DNA of 64,000 bases, taken from Oikopleura dioica (taxonomy: Eukaryota; Chordata; Appendicularia; Copelata; Oikopleuridae). The stretch's first letter is position 1, and every line of letters begins with the position of its first letter. The stretch covers positions 256,501-320,500 of the forward strand of contig OU015568.1 in assembly GCA_907165135.1 (NCBI GenBank). The letters run 5' to 3'. The notes below the pieces were generated by a model. That model saw nothing but the letters and a program-made list of their open reading frames with translations. It ran no database searches and was not told where the DNA came from. Made by a program: the position numbers and the translations under genes. Below, in pieces: positions 29,301 through 42,818 of this stretch.

Positions 29301-32300
29301 GAGCATTTGCTCAGCTCGATCGAAGTAGTTAGATCCAGAAGGCTCATCAAGGGTTGGGATCATCGAGGGATGTGGGAATCGCCAAGTGTCATTAGCGAAG
29401 TCGTATTGATTTGAGTAGATGATGTTGTCACCATTCAAAAAGACATCCTGACGATTTTGACGCATAGTGTGCATCTTGATTCCGATCTTGCAAGTAGCTG
29501 GAAGTTGCTGAAGAGAGAATCGCACCTTTGTCGGCATTGTTCCGGTTGTATGGAAATCGTATGTTTCGCCGCAGTTGACCAAGAAATAGTTCATCGTGGC
29601 TCGAAGAGAACAGGCATAACCAGCGCAGCAAGAATGATCCGCTGGACCGTTTCCTAAGTCGAGGAAACCAGAGTCAGAGCGAATTCCAATAGGAGCAATT
29701 CGTCTCACTTCAGTGTCGAAATCCATGGACTCGAAGTTAAGGAATCCACGAGTAGCGCCAGTACAGACGTATGCATTGTAAGAAGTCTCGTATTCACAAG
29801 AATCCGGTCGAGGAGCACCTCGGGACGGAGCGTAAACGTAAGGATCTTCCACATTTCCGTCAATATCTGTGAGCATAGAAGTCGGAATTCGATAATCACC
29901 CAGGCCGAATCTTTGATCAACATTGTCCGACCAGGGGAAGCCTGTTACTCCTTCCCAGTGATATTCAGACTGCGAGATGATCGCGACTTCCTGACCAGTT
30001 GGTGCATCATTTGTCAGGCTTCCATCGATGTCCTTGATAAATCTTCGTCGAGCACCGTCACATGGCATATCTACACACTCATCAAGGCTGACCTTGCCAA
30101 CTGAAGGGCGATGGAAATAGACAAGGTTTGCCTTTGTTGACGTGACTTTTGTTGTGTCTCTCACTTCAACCATGGGCGCATGATCAGTCAAAGCTCGAGT
30201 AGTACTGAAAATAATATGGCTTCGCGCATTTCCGCAAACTTGGTTCCTGTAATTGATGAAGGTATTTGAGTTGACGCAGGAGCGGCCGGCAAGCGTTGTG
30301 TATCCAGTCTGTTGATCGAGTGGTTTCTTCGGCCACTTGTTGACCTTGTTCTGGAAATATGGCGTTTTGATGGCTGTTGTTCCGCTTCTTGGATTGAATC
30401 GCGAGCGAGACATGGAAGTCATTCCGGAAGTAACGACAAGAGCATTGTTACGTTTACCGAAATCAGAGCAAGCGAAAGAATCGGAGAAAGCAGTGAAGAT
30501 GTTTCCATCAATCGAGACTTTCTGGTTTCCGTGAACGTGATCAAGTGGGTCTCCGTTTCCGATCATGACATTTTGAATTCCGACAACAGAGTCAGTCACA
30601 ATGTTGTTTTTGATGAGAACGTCTGATCCTATAGCCTGGGTGTAGAAAGCGTAGTCCATTATCTTCCAGAAATTGAAGTTTGAGTATTCCATGCATGGGC
30701 GTCCTTGAACCTTGATTATGGCAGCGCCAAACATGCAAGTGTGTCCGGTGTTTTCAATTGTTGGTGGCGACTCAACAGAGACACTGTCTGCGCAAACATC
30801 GTTAGAAGAACAAGCCTTTCCATGAGATTTGTAGCAGTAACCCTCAACACCGGAAACCCGGTTATTCAAAACAACAGCTGTCTTCGTTCCGATAGTGCTG
30901 ATACCAGCTGGCAAATTGCTCTGCTCTGTATCTCCATTTTGAGGAATTGCGATCTCGAAATTGTTTTGATAAAGAACTCGATATTGGCAGAATACAACAG
31001 TGTTGTCAATAATTTGAGTGTTTTCTCCGAGATCTTCAATTGCGTCGGCGACAATGTCAAAGAAAACGTTTCCTTCAACTTGAACTCCGTCGCAGCCAGC
31101 ACCAGTGACGATGCCACCATTGTATGAATGATGGAAAGCCGAGTTGGTGACAAAAGATCGTCGACTATCACTCGAGTCCTGGAGACCGATGTAGTAGAAG
31201 GCAAGTGGAACCCGAAGATCATCAGGTTTAGTGTGTCCAAATTGACCCATGTTAACAAACTCGACGTCGCTGACTTGTGCCCAGCCGGATCTGAAAGTAG
31301 AGGACTCCGTAACATCCATAGAGACAACGCGGCCACCAAAGAAGTCACTTGACTCAGAAGCCCCGGAAATTTTGACGTTTCGTGTCAGAACAACGACTTC
31401 CGCAGCAAACTCAGTATTTCCAAGGTGGTCAAATTGAGCTGGTGGGTCAAATGTGACGACGGAACCACTGATTCCGGTAACAACGACATACTCAGCTTCT
31501 CTCATATCAAACGATGTTGGAGCGATTCCAAGCTCATCGCCGAGTTGGAGTGAGCTTGCATCATCAACAAGAGTCAATTGATTATCTCCAGCGACAAGAT
31601 CTGCTGCAAGCTGAGAGCTGCGGAGAGCTCGTGGGCATCCAAACAACTGAAGTCCTCCGAGATTTCCAATTGCTTTGCTTCCAATTGGCACTGCGCCGTT
31701 GGGAGCGCCGAATTCAGCACCAAACTCATTTCCGAGAAGATTGATAGTCACTGAAGTGTCGCAAATTGGGCTCTCTTCGGATCCGACGAAGAAGTTTCCG
31801 TTTTCAACTGCGATGAGATTTCGAGTTGCTGACGAGCTTCCCATGCCGGTATTGATCAAAATTACTCGAGCGTTGATTGTAACATCTGTTTCATTTGACA
31901 CTCGAAGAGTCCCTTCAATGAAAAGGATATCAACAGTGATATCAATATCAAGTGTAACGTCCTTATCGTTGGCAATGGTGACATTGGCGCCATCCGAAGG
32001 AACAACACCGTCGTCCCAACAAGCGAGATCGCTCCAATTGCAATAATCAGAAATTGTTGGAGGCGTTGTTGGTGGAGGCTCTGTGGGAGGAACGCATCCA
32101 GGCCAGAAACACTTGTAAACTGAGATCTGGAAATTCAGATCATAAAACTTGTTGGAGTAGTCGCCTCGCATAGCACCGAAAGTTAATGAATTGTCAATTG
32201 GGCTAATGTAATAGTCTAATGGGCTTCCAGTTCGATCAAAGATTCCGTCCTCCTTTGGAACACCGACGAAGTCTTCATAAATGTCTCCCAAATCGGAAGC

Positions 32301-35300
32301 ATTAGCGTGAACTCCTCGTTTTCCACCAGTGATTTCAGCGTAATCAGTTGATTGGTAGAATGGGTGGCGAATGGTGACCATCTTGTCCTTTCCAATATCG
32401 TAAAGTTGACCATTGTAGGTGATGTTTGTTATATGCTCATGATCAACCCAAGAAATATCGTGGTGTTCACCAGAGAGCAACAGTCCCATGTAGCCGAAAC
32501 CAGAAGTCGAGCGAGATTTTCGGAAAGGCACAAATGATTGTCCCCATCTGTTTTCGATGATCATCGAGAATCCTCGGAGAGAGTCTGGAAGAACTTTGTT
32601 GACCGCGTATCGGTTGTATTCAATAGAGTTGCAGATCATTGCAGGGAATTCAACTGAAAATTCTGGAGCATCAAAGCACATAGATGGCGGGAACAGGTCA
32701 GATTGAGGAACAACGGAATAGCCAGGAGCACCCATTCCAGTCAAAGAACCATCCATGTCAACCAGAATCGTTTCGTGCTCCCAATCGGCAGCGAATTTTC
32801 TCGGCGAATTAAACCATTGGACATTTGACCATTGCGAAGTTCGACCACAATCAAATGGATAAGAACTGTAACAGGCGTCGATTGCACTACACCAGCCAGG
32901 CTCGACATTTTCGTCATCCTCGTAAGACACGTCATAGTTGAAGAATTTGATGCCATCGACTGTCATCTGACCATCCGGCTTCCATGGAGTTTCAACACCA
33001 AATCTTGTGCAAAGAGAAAGCTCTGGCACAGTTGCATCAATGTATCCGATTGTTTTACTGTCAACGATTCCAGTAAAGTATTCATCAAACATGCCTCCAT
33101 CTCTCAATGATTGTGTCTCTAAAACAGAAAGACCTCCGAGTTGATTATTCGCCACGGTGAAATCCTTGACTTTAACATTGTCTCCAACAAGAGCGAGTTC
33201 CATTCCTCGCTTGCAGTTCCAAAATGTTCCCTTTTCGAAAATCGCCTCTCCTGGTGGCCAAGTCTCCTGGCAATCCATAGTTGATGGTGCGTAGGCGACG
33301 TTCTCTTCAGTTGTGAAAACCCAGAAGCCGTAGAGACCGATGTCATGGCCTGTGTTGTTGTACCATTTCTTGACGGAAGTGAAGTTGGGGCAGTGCGAGC
33401 GGACAATTGGTGGGCAATCTGCATTAGCATGTCCAGAAACTGATGGTGCATTGACCCAGTATCCCATTTGAGCAGAACCAGCGACACGATTGTGTTGAAT
33501 TGTATTGAACGTATTTGTGATCCAGAAACCAGTTGCTTTCTGATCTGTGTTTAGAAGTGATTGAGCAGGTTTGACCATCATGGCAAGATTGTACTGAATG
33601 AGAAGATCTTCTTCAACAGCGTCTTCAATAAAGAAATTATGCCCCTTGCATCGGAAAGCGACATTCCATTCGATGGTCGCATTCCAAACTCCGTGCATCG
33701 TGATAGCTCGGTTGAAAGTATCGTGAATCGAGTTTGATGAGATGTAACTGTCTGGCTGATTTCCTGAATTGTGGAAATGAAGAGCGTATCGCCCGAGTTG
33801 GGCGCCTTGACCGGCGTGGAAGACTTCAATGTTTCTGATTCTTCCTCGAACGATGTAATGCATGATCAAATGTGAGCCAAATTCATCGGAACCGACTTCA
33901 TCACCCCATTTATTCTGGAAACAGGTCTGAACTGCGCTTTCAGCCGCTTCTTGCGTCTCGGTACATTCTGGAAGCTCTTCATACCAGTCCATATTTCGGT
34001 TGCCGTAGAGTCGAACATTTCTTGTAAGAAGAGCGACTTCAGCAGTGACTTCGAGCTCGTCGCCATCCCATGTAGACAGATGGTAAATATGCCGGTGCTC
34101 AAGTGGTTCAGTAAGCGTCACCACATTGCCCGAAACAGATTGAATAACCTTTCGCTCAGTCTGTTTCATTGAAAGCCGTCCACCAGTAGTAGCAATAGCG
34201 ACTTCATCACCAGCTTGCCAGTTCGAAGCAGCACCGTCGGCGGTCTCCACGACATCCTTGAGAACGAGCTCGGAATCACCAGCATTGGCAGTTTGTGAAA
34301 GAACGGAATAGGATTTGCCGATCGGGCAGCCATGCAAATCGAGAGTACCAGATCGAACAGCGAAAACTTTAGCGCCATAGATTGGAAGTTTGACGCTTCT
34401 TGAGTGACCAAAGAGCTCAATATCAGCAGTCATTCTGTTTCCTGCAGCGTCGAGGCAGAATGGATCCTCCTCGGTTCCAAGTTCAAATCGACCCTCGTCA
34501 GTGATCAAAACGTATTGAGCTCGAAGTTTGATGCCACTTGATCGGTTCCAAAGAAGAGTTCCTCCTTGGATCAAGAGAACTGAAAGAAGAGGAGTAGATT
34601 CATCAAGAAGAACAGTAACTCCAGCTGGAATAACAGCGATGTCGTAATCGACAGGCTTGTTTTCGCATGGCGACTCGGTGCAGCCCCAGGTGAAAATTGA
34701 ACTCCATCTGTCAATATACCAGAAATCACCGGTGAATGAAGCGGGAGCATTTGGATCTCTTGCAGCAAAGCCAGATGAGGTCAGTTCAACGATGACAGCT
34801 TCCTTTGTGGATGTTGGATGGGAGTTTGTTTCGCAGACAATTACTGTTGAGCTCTCACTGATAATGTCGCAAGTGCTTTGGCCGATCGTCACAGTTTGCC
34901 CAAGGGGAACGAAACCTGAGCCAGAAATTGTGATTCTCGTTCCTCCCATGCTTCCGCCAAGAGCTGGAGAGATATCGCTGATAATAGCAGTGTCAGAAAG
35001 TTGGTAGGTGAATCCGAAGCTGGCGATTCGAGACGAACTGTGCGGCGATCCATCAGCGTTGTAGAATTGATAAGTGCAGACAAATGAGTCGTGCTCTCGA
35101 ACACCGATATTTGGAGTTCGGCAGATGGCAGTCTCAAAGTCGGGGAACTCGCAATCATACAGTGGCTCCTCACAAAGGCGGCCATCGAAAGTTTCGGCTC
35201 CGAGACCGGATCCGATAAGAGTGACAAGAACACCGCCTCCATAAGAACCAGATGAGGGTGAAATTGAAGTTACGTCAAAGTTCATTGTGAAGACTTTGTC

Positions 35301-38300
35301 GACTCCGTCGTTGATCGTTGCGTATCCGACTTCGGGGAAAAAGACAGTAAGTGAGTAGTCACCGTCACCCTGTGGTCCGACAATGCAGTCAATAGTGCCT
35401 CCAACAGCGCTGCAAGAGGAAATAGCACAGGGAGCATTTCCGATGTAGACCTCAGCGCCAGTACAGGTTCCGTCTTCAGTTCCGTTGAGAGTGATAGACA
35501 GAACATCTCCAATAGAGAATCGATTGCTAGAGACAGCGGAAACACCTGGAGTCAGTGTCCAATCATGATGGTATCTGTTGCTAACGGAGTCCCACCAGTA
35601 GACCATTTCTTCTTCATCTCCATCACCGTTGTCGTATTCAAAGTTGATTCGGACATCAGCTCTTTCTCCAGTTCCAGAAATCTCACCGATCATTGGTGCA
35701 GTGACAATTTCTATTTGGTTATCAGAAATCTTTTCAATCGTACAATAGCCTTCAAGCCGCTCATCTTCTCGTTCACAGAGATTTCTTCCCCAACGACTGA
35801 TTCGAAGATTGTGGTGTTCAGGGAAATCACCATAAATCGTCGTTGTTGTCATTCGGATCTTGTGACCGCCGAAATGCGACCCTTCGTTGTATTGCATGGA
35901 AGTGATGAAGATTGATGGGTACTCCCGGCCGTAAGTGATCTTTCCGTAATTATCAGACTCGAGCCAGACATCGTATTTCTGCGATGTGTATCCAGTTGCT
36001 GTCCATTGGGATCGGAAGCAAGCTTTTCCTTCGCAAAGCTCAAGATAAGTGTTTGTCAGCTCAATTTGAGATCCGTCAGAGACACCCTTCATAAATGCTC
36101 GAAGATTATCAGGAGATGTGGGGAACTGATAGCTGACATCAAGGGAGAAAGTGTTTGTTTGATGCGCAAACTCATTGACGTCATCTTCGACGGCAAGCTG
36201 TGTGAAATCAAAAGAGAAATCTGTCTTCAAGGTGTAGGACCCTCCAAGAGAACCAGCAAGAGTGATGAAAACATTTTCATTTTCTGGCTCTTTCTCGTGC
36301 CACGTGACGCCGATTCCAGCAGAGCTTCCGGGTTTTCCAGGAGCAGAAACGCAAACAATCTGCGTCTTTGTGTGAGTAAGAATTTCGCTGCAGCAAGAAA
36401 CTTTGGTGTAAGTGTAACGATCGAATTTCAATCCATCACCAGTAATTGTAACGAGAGCTCCTCCTTCATTCGAACCGATTCGAGGCGAGACAGAGTCAAT
36501 CGAGGGACTCACAGTAAACTTCTCGACTTGATCAGAATTGATGAGAACGTTTCCTCGGCCAAACTCAGAAACTTCAATTTGAAGATCTTCTCCGAATGGC
36601 CAGTTTGCTTTTGGAGCGGGCATCGATGCAACAACTTGAGTGGCGGAAACGCTCTCGACGGTGAATTTAATTTCACCGTAAGCGGATCTGCCAACGACGT
36701 TGAAAGCACCGGGGCAATCAGTTTGATCAGCAAAGTCATCAGAAGTGATAGTCAGAGTTTGCCCGTCGAATTCGACTGAGGATGCTTTGGGAGTAAGATC
36801 GTAAGAGTAAGTATGAGTCGTACAAGCGGTGCAATTAGCAGCGACAGTCTCTGAACTTGCAATAGAGACGGAACCTCCATCAGTCGCACAGTCGGTAGAT
36901 CCGGTCCACTTTCGCCATCCTCGAACCATCAGAGGGTTGGTATTTGCTTTGTATCCAGCAAGGGAGAGAACAACTTCCTCTTCGTAATTCAAAGGAGGAA
37001 GAACTTCGATCTGGCCATTTGCGAAGATCGAATATCCATCCATGTATCCAGAAGTGTAGAAGTAAGTGCCAGGTGCAGCAGTGACAATTGTCTCGACGGT
37101 TCCTGCTTCGCCAGAGACGATGTTTGAAACAATGTCGTCTGAGAGTTTTTCTTCATTATTCAAAGAGTCCGTCGTTCCGATCTGAACAGTGAACTCTTCG
37201 TTTGAAATCCAGCTCCAAGTGATTCGGTCATTTGCCCGGACAGTCAATTTCTGTGGGAACCAGGAAGATCCAGTCAAGATAACCTGATGAGTTTCGTAGC
37301 GGCCACGAGTTTTACAGGTGACTTCTTGCCATGTGGTCGATTCAACATCGCAAGGAATGCCTCCAACATGAACTTGAACCTCTTCTGAATTGGTTCCGAA
37401 GCCACGTCCGTTGATCGTTAGAATTCTTCCTCCAGCAGTTGATGAATGAGTTGGAGTGATGCTGTCGATTGTCAATCTGTAACTGATGAGAATGGTTGAT
37501 GTCCAGCCGAGGTAAATGGTTTCTCCGTCGACCTTTTTAAACAAACAGATTTTGACTTCAAAGTCGGTCTTCGCATCAGAGGGAGCATTAACGTAAGCGA
37601 ATCCGTTGTTCGCGAAGTTGAGAGTGGCAATCCACTCGCCGTCGAAGAAAATGTCTCCGGACTCGACGTCCGCTGGTGCGCTCGAGAGTGAGAAAGCGAT
37701 TTCTTGATTTCCCTTGACTGACCAATCGATTCGATCGGAAGTGAGGTCGTATGATGCACCCGAGTAGGCAAAAGAGCCGAGAACGACGCCGTTTTCAAAA
37801 GCAATGTCGACAGCTGCATCGGTTGTTTCAATTGTAGGAGAAAGGCAAACAATCTCATCAGCAGAGACACTGATGATTTTAGACTCGACTCCATCGAAAA
37901 ATGGAACTTGTTCGCCGATTCCGACGCCTTTTCCAGAAATTGTGACCATGTTTCCACCATAAGCGGGACCAACAGATGGAGAGACACTGACACCAGCGGC
38001 TGGCGGATTCACGAGAATGCTCAAGTCGCCACTGTTCAAAAGTGCGCCGAATTCGGTGTACGCGGTGATTGGATGAGAGCCATAAGGAAGAGACTGGAAG
38101 AAAATCTCCACGGAGGTTTCACTTGTCTGGACGAATCTGCACTGAGTATCGGCATAGCAATATTCACCAAAAACATCGCCGATTTTCATGTAAGCAATCG
38201 TTCCAACAGGCGCGTCAAAATTGACAACGAAGCTAGCTTCCCCTGACGCAGGAGTGTTCACTTGAGCTGCACTTGTTGACGCAATATCAGCGGGCGCATC

Positions 38301-41300
38301 AAGATACGAAAATGAGCATTCTTGATCGTCAGTGTTGCAGACAGCGGAAATGCCATTTCGTGTCACGACAACTTGGGGCTCATCATGAACAGTGCGCAAA
38401 AAGGCACCGGGGATTTCTTTGATCCAGATACCGCCAGATCGAACGTCAACGGTTTCAACATGAAGTTCGACACCAGTCAAGTTGATATTTTGAACTTCGA
38501 TTGGAGCAAAGTCGCCAGGGACGGCCCACCAGAGCTGCAAAGTGTAACCATCATTGCAATTACCATTCGACTCAGCGTTGACCATCGCGACATCACCGTG
38601 AAGCTTTTTGAGCTCGGAAGTGAGGACATCATTGATGTCGGGTGCTTGAATGTCGATTTCTGGAGTAGTTTGTCCGAGATACGAAAGTCGAAAGAATCCT
38701 TGAACACCTGGACTGACGGGCTGGTGCTCGTGGACCTGGATTTGAAGCTCGGCGCCCCATTGATTCGTCAGCGTGTAGAGTTTTCCAGTTGTTTCTTCAT
38801 TGAAATTGTTGAAAACAATAACATCTTCGACAGTTACGGCTGTATTGGCTCCGCCGATGACTTCGAAGTCTGGAATATCAATTCCACAAAGAGTGTCTTT
38901 CAATCGAGCAATCATTGCATTTTCATTTACTTTCATGTCGATATTTCCTACAGGCGTGTTTGGTCTAATTGGAACATCGCTTCTGAAGACTTCATAATCA
39001 TCTGAAGCCACGCCGAATCCGAGTTCGTCAAAATAGCCCCACCGATTACGGAAATATAGCCGTCTCAAGTACACATGTTCAACAAAATCGGGGTTTTGGT
39101 TGCTCGTCAAATCAGTGTTGGCCAAAATCAAAGCTCTCAAGTCAATACACATGTGGACCCAGCTTGTTCTTGACTCCATATTTATTTCTTGTGGTGACAA
39201 AGACATTTCAAGGAAGCTCAAATTGTCAATAATTTCCCCGAAGGTTTCAGAAGATCCGTTCGCCATGTATCCGACTTCAAGGAACATTCTTGTATTATGA
39301 CTGTTTTCGTCGAGCTCGCCCTTGTGCGCGAAGCAGAAATGAGGAACAAGATCAATGTGGACAGGTTCGGCTGCCGGAAGCCATTCACTCTCGCCGATGG
39401 CGAAAAATTCACGCCACTTGGCGTAGTAAGACTTTTGGCCGCAGAAACTCTCGACGTTTGTTTTACCATAAGGAAATCGCCACTGAGTGGAAGAATCTTC
39501 ATTCGATGGCATGTAGAATGGCTCGAACGATCCAAGAGTCTCGCATTGAGAAGAAATGAGAGTTTTTGTCAGAGCACCGTCATTTTCCTTGTGTTCATTC
39601 CAAGTGCCAAGAGGAGTCGTCTTGCTCTGGCCATTTGAATTAGCCCATCGAAGACCAAACTTAACTCGATCGGGGTCACCGGAAACAATGGCGACCTTGA
39701 TATTTTCTTCCTGACTTGAAGAAAGAATGTCGACTTCTTGAACTTCCTGGACAACCTGAAGCTGGTCGTTTTGAGCGACGTAGCTATCATATTCTCTTGG
39801 CGCTGGTACGGGATCATGTTGGTAGTTGATTTCAGGATCCGGGCCATGGAAAATGAAGCTCAGTTTGTTGTAAGAACGGCCAGAATGCTCGACAAAATTA
39901 TCGTTGAAGATATAAGATTTGTCAGCCTCGAGGAACATTCTTGGGGAGGCAGACTCGCCTCTATGCGGTCCAGCCGAATGAGGATTAAATGTACGGATAT
40001 TGCTAAAAAGGTGCTCTTGCGTGTCAGGGTGGTTTCCACCGTCGGTGTTCATCCACATAGAGCCGACGTCATCGCAGAATTTGTAAAGCGTGTAGTAACC
40101 GGTAATCGGGGGCGAGAAAGCTCCAGTCATTTGGCCAAAGAACCAATCGGATCGTTCGTGGTAACGTTTTCCCCACCATGGTGCGTCCCATTCCTGGTAG
40201 AAATCCTTTGAATTGTGGGCTTTGTAAAGTCTTCGCGAGAATTTTGTTCTTTCCTCTGCTCCAAACTCCCACCACTCATGTTCTTCTCGAAGATCCCACC
40301 CATCGGCTCCATATCGAAACTGGTCAGTATCCATTGTCCACTCAAATGCAGTGGTGATTTCCAAATCAGCACCGGCACCTCCAATATGCTTCGCACCCTC
40401 TGCGATAGCGACACTCGCTCTTGTATCGCAAACAATCGTGCGAGGACTCGCCGAGACGATATCGCATGGAACACCACCGACGGTCACTTCGGCCTTCTCA
40501 GCACCGACATTTGGCCCAGCGAGACCACGACCAGTGATTGTCACTCGCGTTCCTCCTTCGTGATAGCCAGAAGTTGGGGTAATCGAATGAATCGAAGGAG
40601 CGAGGGTGAATGATCGAACTTCTCCGTCGCTGTCGAAAAATTTGGATTCTTGCGAAAGTGAAGTGTAGCCTCGGCCATGATTCTTTACTCCAAGAGTCAC
40701 GTGACCAACATAGTCGGTCTCAACTCGGCAAGAGAAGTAAAAGCTATTGTGATAGCCGTGATTTCCAATCTCGATCGGGTCGAATCGGTAGACTTCACTG
40801 TTCTCCTCGTCTTCGTACGCCAAGTGGCACTGGCCAACGACCTCGTTATTATTGATCAAAAAATCAACGCTTTCAAGATATTCTAGTGTTTCGGTGTCAT
40901 AATCCATCGAGGGAACATCATCTCGGTTCGCCGGGTTCCAGTGAAACTTTGTCGCGCCCTCATCGCAGAAAAACCTAAAGCTGGTACTGTTCATGCTGCA
41001 TCCATTCGATCCCTCGTCAGCTCGACAAACTGCATACTCCCGGGTGAATTCGTCAAAGTAGGTCGAGTCAAGAATCGCACCAGTTTCATCATTACGAGCT
41101 TCCATCGCAAGCGGAGCGAAACAGATCTGGGTGGTGTTCTTTTTGCGCCAAACGTCGCCCCAGAAGAATTCCTGACCAGGAGTTTGCCCACTGTGCTCGC
41201 TTTCCCACTCGTAAACGAGATCCGATCCAAATTCTTCGAAAGAAAACCACTCGGTCCATCGTGGCTGTCCGACAGCTCGCATGCTGTCAACATTCTGTCG

Positions 41301-42541
41301 GATGTAATCGGCGGACCACTCGTAGGTGCCAACTTTGCACATCCAATCGCATTTTTTACATCCGCAGTGCCAATTTGCCGCGTTGCCATTGATGAAAACA
41401 GCAGTTCGGTATTGACCGTAGTGAGGAAGACGGTCAAACACCTCGCAGAAAATCTGAGTTGGATTGTGGTAGTGAGCTATGGGAATGCACTCGGCGACAG
41501 GGGACCAGGAGCCGGATTCTCTTGATTCAAGGAAGACCTTGATATCGCTGTTTCCTTCACGGCCTTCTTCTCCGAAAGAGTCCAGCTTTGATCCAAAGTT
41601 TTCTCCCTCGATCGTTAGCGTGAAGCCTCCGTTGATAGAGACATCCCCGTTCAGCACATCGTAGACAACCGGCCAGCCAGGAGTATCATTCCAGCCTGAT
41701 CCACGAGCCTTCGAAGACGATTCGCTCTGCTTTTGCGGTGGCTCCCGATAATCTGGATTCCGTCGTCCGGATTCGACTCGAGATCGCGGTCGGCTTTCTC
41801 CATTGAAACTTCGAGGAATCGGGTCGATTTCTGGTGCTTTGATTCGGAAAGAACAGGCATCAAGTTGGCATTCCTCATTATTCAAAAAGAGAGTGTGCCT
41901 TCCGTCGTCAAGCTTTGCTCGACAGACGATGTTGGTCGATGATTCCTCTTCGATCAAGCACGGCGTAAAATGTCCTCCATGACATTTGAACTGGAGATCG
42001 AGGTTTTCTTCGTCAGCAAAATTTCCGCCAAAACTGAATTTCAAATTTCAGTTTCATAATTTAAGGACCACCCCCGTCAACAATTTTCGAAAAATCTATT
42101 TTCGGAATTTTTAAATTTTGACCCCGGAAATGGATTCTTTAGGTCAAAAAACGATTTTGAGGCTGCATTTTTGGGGGTCTATCTGAGATAGACTATCTCG
42201 ACTCCTTCACCCTCGAAATTGCGCTTGAAAATTGGATTTTTGACGAAAAAAATTTTTATCAAAAATTATATTTCCAGAAGCCAAAATATGGCTGTTTTGA
42301 GATTTTCGATTTTTTGAGGAAAATTGTTGACGGGGGGGGGGGTGTCCTTAAATTTAATTTTATTCTTGTTAATTTTTCGAGAAAAGCTAATTTGGGTTCC
42401 TAATGTTGATAATACATAATTTATTTACCTGAAAATAGTGTTTCCAGCTTCATCACCGCCGACAGCCGAAGCCGACTTGACGGGATAGTCTGCCCTTGCT
42501 GCGCCAAGCAGCAGGGTCAGAATAAAGTCTCTCTTTTTCAT
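26352..42541 (-). CDS. Giant fibrocystin-L (PKHD1L1)-like extracellular protein
   Basis: Six exons (42429-42541, 27437-42033, 27076-27379, 26960-27029, 26673-26912, 26352-26630) sum to exactly 5,201 codons. Exon 2 alone is 14,597 nt. The start ATG at 42541 gives the signal peptide MKKRDFILTLLLGAARA. Domains in order: at least six IPT/TIG repeats (for example SGYHEGGTRVTITG and GSYGGGVLVTLIGSG) across about residues 480-2400, a PA14 domain at about 640-780, a first G8 domain at about 2480-2575, parallel beta-helix repeats, a second G8 at about 3370-3490, more helix repeats, then calcium-binding EGF repeats from about 4760. About 180 C-terminal residues are unassigned. PA14, IPT and paired G8 match PKHD1L1, but that family is normally about 4,200 residues with a C-terminal membrane helix. 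Here there is no such helix, and the EGF tail is extra. All introns are GT-AG. It is probably a secreted matrix protein. Confidence 0.9.
42061..42351. mobile_element. piggyBac-like MITE in the first intron of the giant gene
   Basis: TTAA-GGACCACCCCCGTCAACAATTTT on the left mirrors AAAATTGTTGACGGGGG...TGTCC-TTAA on the right. The interior is the reverse complement of the element at 5902-6246. It makes up most of the 395-nt GT-AG intron 42034-42428. Confidence 0.85.
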
Positions 42542-42818
42542 TGCTGCGGGAGCATGAAAATGGATGATTCTCCTGACAAAAATCAGCGTTTTTATAAGCG
42601 AGATAGTCGGAGATGCAAATCACGCGACGGGAGAGCATGTTATCATCACCCGACCCGGGTTCGAGTGTTTTCCTGAAAATGAGAATGTCGAATTCGATGT
42701 AAGCGAATTCTGTCTAATTTTTAAAAGTCTGAAAACCAATGGTATAAGAGAGTCATTTTCCTGTATTGAATCGTCTCTTTTAGTTCAGATGTAAAAAGCA
42801 CAGTAAAATAAAATTTTC

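Noticed and set aside
28476-41942. Many plus-strand and minus-strand frames of 60-260 codons across the giant gene
   Set aside because: All overlap the 14.6-kb coding exon in other frames, lack splice context and have no protein-like domains. They are shadows.
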